Part shown: one piece after another, positions 4,037-6,322 of the stretch
Position numbering within the stretch: position 1 is the stretch's first letter
How the letters are laid out: each line of letters begins with the position of its first letter
Source of the DNA: Acidobacteriota bacterium
GTDB taxonomy: Bacteria > Acidobacteriota > Terriglobia > Terriglobales > Acidobacteriaceae
NCBI GenBank assembly: GCA_021780415.1
Contig: JAJXYW010000299.1
Location: 1 to 6,322 of the forward strand
Length of the DNA stretch: 6,322 bases
Reading direction: 5' to 3'
The notes under the pieces: generated by a model
The model's input: the letters and a program-made list of their open reading frames with translations, nothing else
What the model was told of the DNA's origin: nothing
Databases searched by the model: none
Made by a program: the position numbers and the translations under genes

Positions 4037-6322
4037 ATGTCGAAAGAGATTTATATATCCAGCACACCGCATGAGACGCGGCTGGCGATTGTCGAAAAAG
4101 AAGAACTCACCGAGATTTATTACGAGCGCGAGAATGAGTACACGCTCGCGGGGTCGATTTACAACGGACGCGTGACGCGCGTTCTGCCGGGCATGCAGTC
4201 GAGCTTTGTGGACATCGGGCTGGAGCGGGATGCGTTCCTCTACATTACGGACTTCATGGAAGAGGCCGGGGACGCTGCGGACTTTGATGGAGCTGCGGGT
4301 GGTGAGGCGAGAGCGCCGAGGGGCGAGCGGCCGCGTTCGGAGGGCCGTCCGGAAGGCCGTGGTGAGGGCCGTGGTGAGGGTCGTGGTGAGGGTCGTGGAC
4401 GTGGGCGGCGGGATGGTCGCGATCGCTCGCGGAGTGGGCGCGAGGCTTTGCCGGAAGGGCGCGGCGAGGCTCGCACGGAGGCTCGCGTAGAGAGCCCCGT
4501 GGAGGAGTCGTTCCGGAGCTTTGCGTCGGTGGACGATGAGGTCTTTGAGGCGGCGCCGAGTGCGGGCCGCGAGCGTGAAGAGGAAGAGATTGGCGAGGGT
4601 GCTCCGGGAGCGGATGGAAGCCGCCGGTGGCGTGGGCGTCGGGGACGGCGTCGGGGACGCGGGGTGGCGGGTGAGCCGCAGGTTGGGTCGCAGGGTGAGG
4701 GCGAGCCGGATGCGTTTGCGGTGGAGGCTGCGCCGATGGAAGAGCGCGCGCCGCGAGAGATTGAGGAACGGGCTTCGGAGATCCGGGAGCCGCGTGAGTT
4801 GCGCGAGGAGGCTGGTTCGCGTGAAGGCCGGCGGGAGCGTGGTGGACGCGAACGCGGCGGACGGGAGCGGGGCGGACGGGAGCGTGGTGGACGCGACCAG
4901 AGACTGGATGCGGTGCGGGAGCGGTTTGCGCCGCGAGGTGCGAGGCCGGCGGCGGGCGATGATGAGGTGATTGATCTGAATGCGTCGGCGGGACCGGCGG
5001 TGGAGCCGTTGATTCTGCCGGGTGAGTCGCTGTCGAAGTATCGGAGGGGTGAGAGTGGAGCGGCGAGTGAGCCGGTGAAGTCGGCGGGGATTCCGGTGGT
5101 GGCGAAGCCGTCGACGGAGATTGAGCCGCTGGTGGGCTGGGATGGTGGAGCGGTGCTGCCGGGTGAGACGCTGCGGGCACGCGAGCCTAGGAGTGAGGGT
5201 CGGAGCGAATCGTTTGGCGAAGGACGCCGCGAGGAACGCGGCGGAGATCGTGGTGGTGATCGTGGTGGACGCGGGCGGGATCGTCGGCGGGGACGCGATG
5301 AGCAGCGGGGACGCGGCGGACGCGAGGGGCAGCGTGAGGCTGCGCCGCGTACGGAGTCTCGTCCAGAACCGCGGGCTGAGTTGCGCGCAGAGCCGGGGGT
5401 GGCGTTTAGCGCTGCGCCGCGTGGGATCGATCCGGTGGAGGCTGTGCTTCCCGCGGTGAGCTCTGGACATGATGTGGCCGAGCGCGAGTATGAGCCGCAG
5501 TATGCAGGACAGACGGATCTGGCGAGGATAGAGGCACTGGAGCCGGCGGCGGAGCATGAGGCGGAGTTCGAGGCGGCGATCTCGGAGCTGCATGATGCGG
5601 AGCTGCAGGAGGCGGAGGAGCTGCCGGAGCCGGAGTTCCATGAGACGACCGCGGAGTATGAGCCGGAGGAGAATGCTTCGGCTTCGTTCCGCGTGGACCC
5701 GGCGGGGACGCGGGAGTTTCGGCAGAGCGGCAGCGTGGAAGAGCCTGAGCCTGTGGCTGAGCATGAGTTCACGAGCCTGCAGGCCAGCGGTGAGTTGATC
5801 TCCGAGCCAGAGCACGCGGAGATTCTGCATGCGGATCCGACGGCGCCGATTGAGCATGAGACGGTGGTGCAGTCGGTGCATGCGGGCGAGGTGGAGTCGG
5901 ACGCTGTGGTGGCAGTGGGACAAGGATTCGCTCCGGGCGATGGCCAGCTTGAAGAAGAGTTGATGGATGAAGAGGACATCGAGATCGGCGGGCTGCATGC
6001 GGGAGCGTTCGATGAGGATACAGAAGAAGAGACGCTGGAGAATGCGGCGGACCTGGGCAGCATGATTCGCGATATGACGATCGACGATATTACGCAGGGT
6101 GAGCCGGCGGAGATCGACGACGAGGACGACGAGGAGGACGAGGACTTTGAAGAGGATGAGGACTTCGAGGAAGACGAACTGGCGTCGAGTGGCGATGAGG
6201 ATTTTGTAGAGGAAGAGGTTTCGGGCAGCCAGATCAGTGAGGCTGAGGAAGAGGAGTTCGCCGAGACGTCGGAATTTGATGAGAACGGTGGAACGCACGC
6301 GGCCGTTGCGGAGGGAGAGACC
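4037..6322 (+). CDS. rng: Ribonuclease E/G family protein, 5' part, with a giant insert in its S1 domain (3' end outside window)
   Basis: RNase E/G enzymes are single-strand endoribonucleases for rRNA maturation and mRNA decay. From the ATG at 4037 the frame is open for 762 codons to the window edge without a stop. Residues 1-72 match the start of the family's S1 RNA-binding domain: MSKEIYISSTPHETRLAIVE, then G39-S-I-Y-N-G-R-V-T-R-V-L-P-G-M, then S55-S-F-V-D-I-G-L-E-R-D-A-F-L-Y-I-T-D, equivalent to the E. coli stretch [21 protein letters not shown]. In E. coli the domain soon continues with a DVLREGQEVIVQ-like strand. Here it is replaced by at least 685 residues of low-complexity sequence. 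Arg/Gly-rich blocks lie at about 95-150, 195-209 (RRWRGRRGRRRGRG), 262-300 and 383-450. A strongly acidic part runs from about 465 to the edge, with a D/E run at 694-714. There is no Cys and there are only five Lys. The second half of S1, the catalytic domain and the zinc-link motif are not visible, so an intact gene cannot be proven. rng follows mreBCD in E. coli too. Whether it is called RNase E or G is a matter of naming. Confidence 0.9.
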   Translation, partial: MSKEIYISSTPHETRLAIVEKEELTEIYYERENEYTLAGSIYNGRVTRVLPGMQSSFVDIGLERDAFLYITDFMEEAGDAADFDGAAGGEARAPRGERPRSEGRPEGRGEGRGEGRGEGRGRGRRDGRDRSRSGREALPEGRGEARTEARVESPVEESFRSFASVDDEVFEAAPSAGREREEEEIGEGAPGADGSRRWRGRRGRRRGRGVAGEPQVGSQGEGEPDAFAVEAAPMEERAPREIEERASEIREPRELREEAGSREGRRERGGRERGGRERGGRERGGRDQRLDAVRERFAPRGARPAAGDDEVIDLNASAGPAVEPLILPGESLSKYRRGESGAASEPVKSAGIPVVAKPSTEIEPLVGWDGGAVLPGETLRAREPRSEGRSESFGEGRREERGGDRGGDRGGRGRDRRRGRDEQRGRGGREGQREAAPRTESRPEPRAELRAEPGVAFSAAPRGIDPVEAVLPAVSSGHDVAEREYEPQYAGQTDLARIEALEPAAEHEAEFEAAISELHDAELQEAEELPEPEFHETTAEYEPEENASASFRVDPAGTREFRQSGSVEEPEPVAEHEFTSLQASGELISEPEHAEILHADPTAPIEHETVVQSVHAGEVESDAVVAVGQGFAPGDGQLEEELMDEEDIEIGGLHAGAFDEDTEEETLENAADLGSMIRDMTIDDITQGEPAEIDDEDDEEDEDFEEDEDFEEDELASSGDEDFVEEEVSGSQISEAEEEEFAETSEFDENGGTHAAVAEGET
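4352..4399 (+). repeat. Four tandem EGRG units (12-bp DNA repeat) in rng
   Basis: Residues 106-121 are four copies of EGRG, encoded by 12-bp units of GARGGYCGTGGW type differing only at third positions. This is the first arginine/glycine block of the S1 insert, and RGRRDGRDR follows. The near-identity of units suggests recent slippage expansion; the RG content resembles RNA-binding RGG/RG motifs. Confidence 0.75.
4832..4891 (+). repeat. Four tandem RERGG units (15-bp DNA repeat) in rng
   Basis: Residues 266-285 are four copies of RERGG. The arginine codons vary between CGG, CGC and CGT and the Glu and Gly codons also vary, so the peptide repeat is kept more strictly than the DNA. A further RD follows at 286-287. 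This is an RGG-type block typical of disordered RNA-binding segments. Confidence 0.75.
5237..5269 (+). repeat. RGGD/RGG short repeat in rng
   Basis: Residues 401-411 read RGGD, RGGD, RGG and continue into an arginine-dense stretch (about 412-429: RGRDRRRGRDEQRGRGGR). This is the last basic block before the insert becomes acidic. Confidence 0.6.

Noticed and set aside
3696..4067. 123-codon minus-strand open frame across the rng start
   Set aside because: It overlaps the rng ribosome-binding site and start, shows no domain, and has no credible start signal.
3953..6298. 781-codon minus-strand open frame opposite the rng insert, plus further long minus-strand frames there (4240-6063, 4254-5180)
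   Set aside because: The sense strand has a strong ribosome-binding site and a conserved RNase E/G N-terminus. The antisense frames stay open because codons such as TTA, CTA and TCA are rare in this GC-rich, Glu/Arg/Gly-rich gene. Their products are Arg/Ser/Pro/Leu-rich with no recognisable domain.

Overview
The window reads as a chromosomal cell-envelope locus of a high-GC bacterium. Every gene is on the + strand and prefers G-ending codons (GCG, CTG, GTG, GGG, CGG). The gene content, together with the form of the last gene (an RNase E/G whose S1 domain is interrupted by a very long arginine-rich and acidic insert), suggests an Acidobacteriota member of the Terriglobia type. That placement is inference from recalled family features, not from a database search.

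Layout. Positions 3-347 are the 3' part of mreD, the membrane subunit of the MreBCD rod complex. Positions 399-2279 are mrdA (PBP2, the elongasome transpeptidase) and 2302-3405 are rodA (the SEDS glycosyltransferase). These three genes are close together (51 bp and 22 bp gaps) and look like one elongasome operon: MreD helps position the machinery, RodA polymerises glycan strands from lipid II and PBP2 cross-links them. Copies of a short heptamer, TAGGGGA, sit in or at each junction: degenerate tandem copies before mrdA, one copy overlapping the rodA start codon, and three perfect copies beginning with the rodA stop codon.

Positions 3406-4036 hold about 630 bp without a convincing gene. The composition differs from the flanking genes, and there are several inverted repeats. 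The strongest is a 9-bp stem with one bulged base, ending just upstream of the ribosome-binding site of the next gene. This stretch may include a long leader of the ribonuclease gene.

Positions 4037-6322 are the 5' part of an RNase E/G family gene (rng-like), open to the window end. Residues 1 to about 75 are the first half of the S1 domain. The remaining roughly 685 visible residues are a low-complexity, apparently disordered insert, with arginine/glycine-rich blocks first and a strongly acidic part after. The second half of S1 and the catalytic domain must lie beyond the window if the gene is intact. In E. coli rng (formerly cafA) also lies just downstream of mreBCD, so pairing this RNase with the rod-shape genes agrees with a known gene order. 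The large insert inside the RNA-binding domain is the most interesting part of the window.
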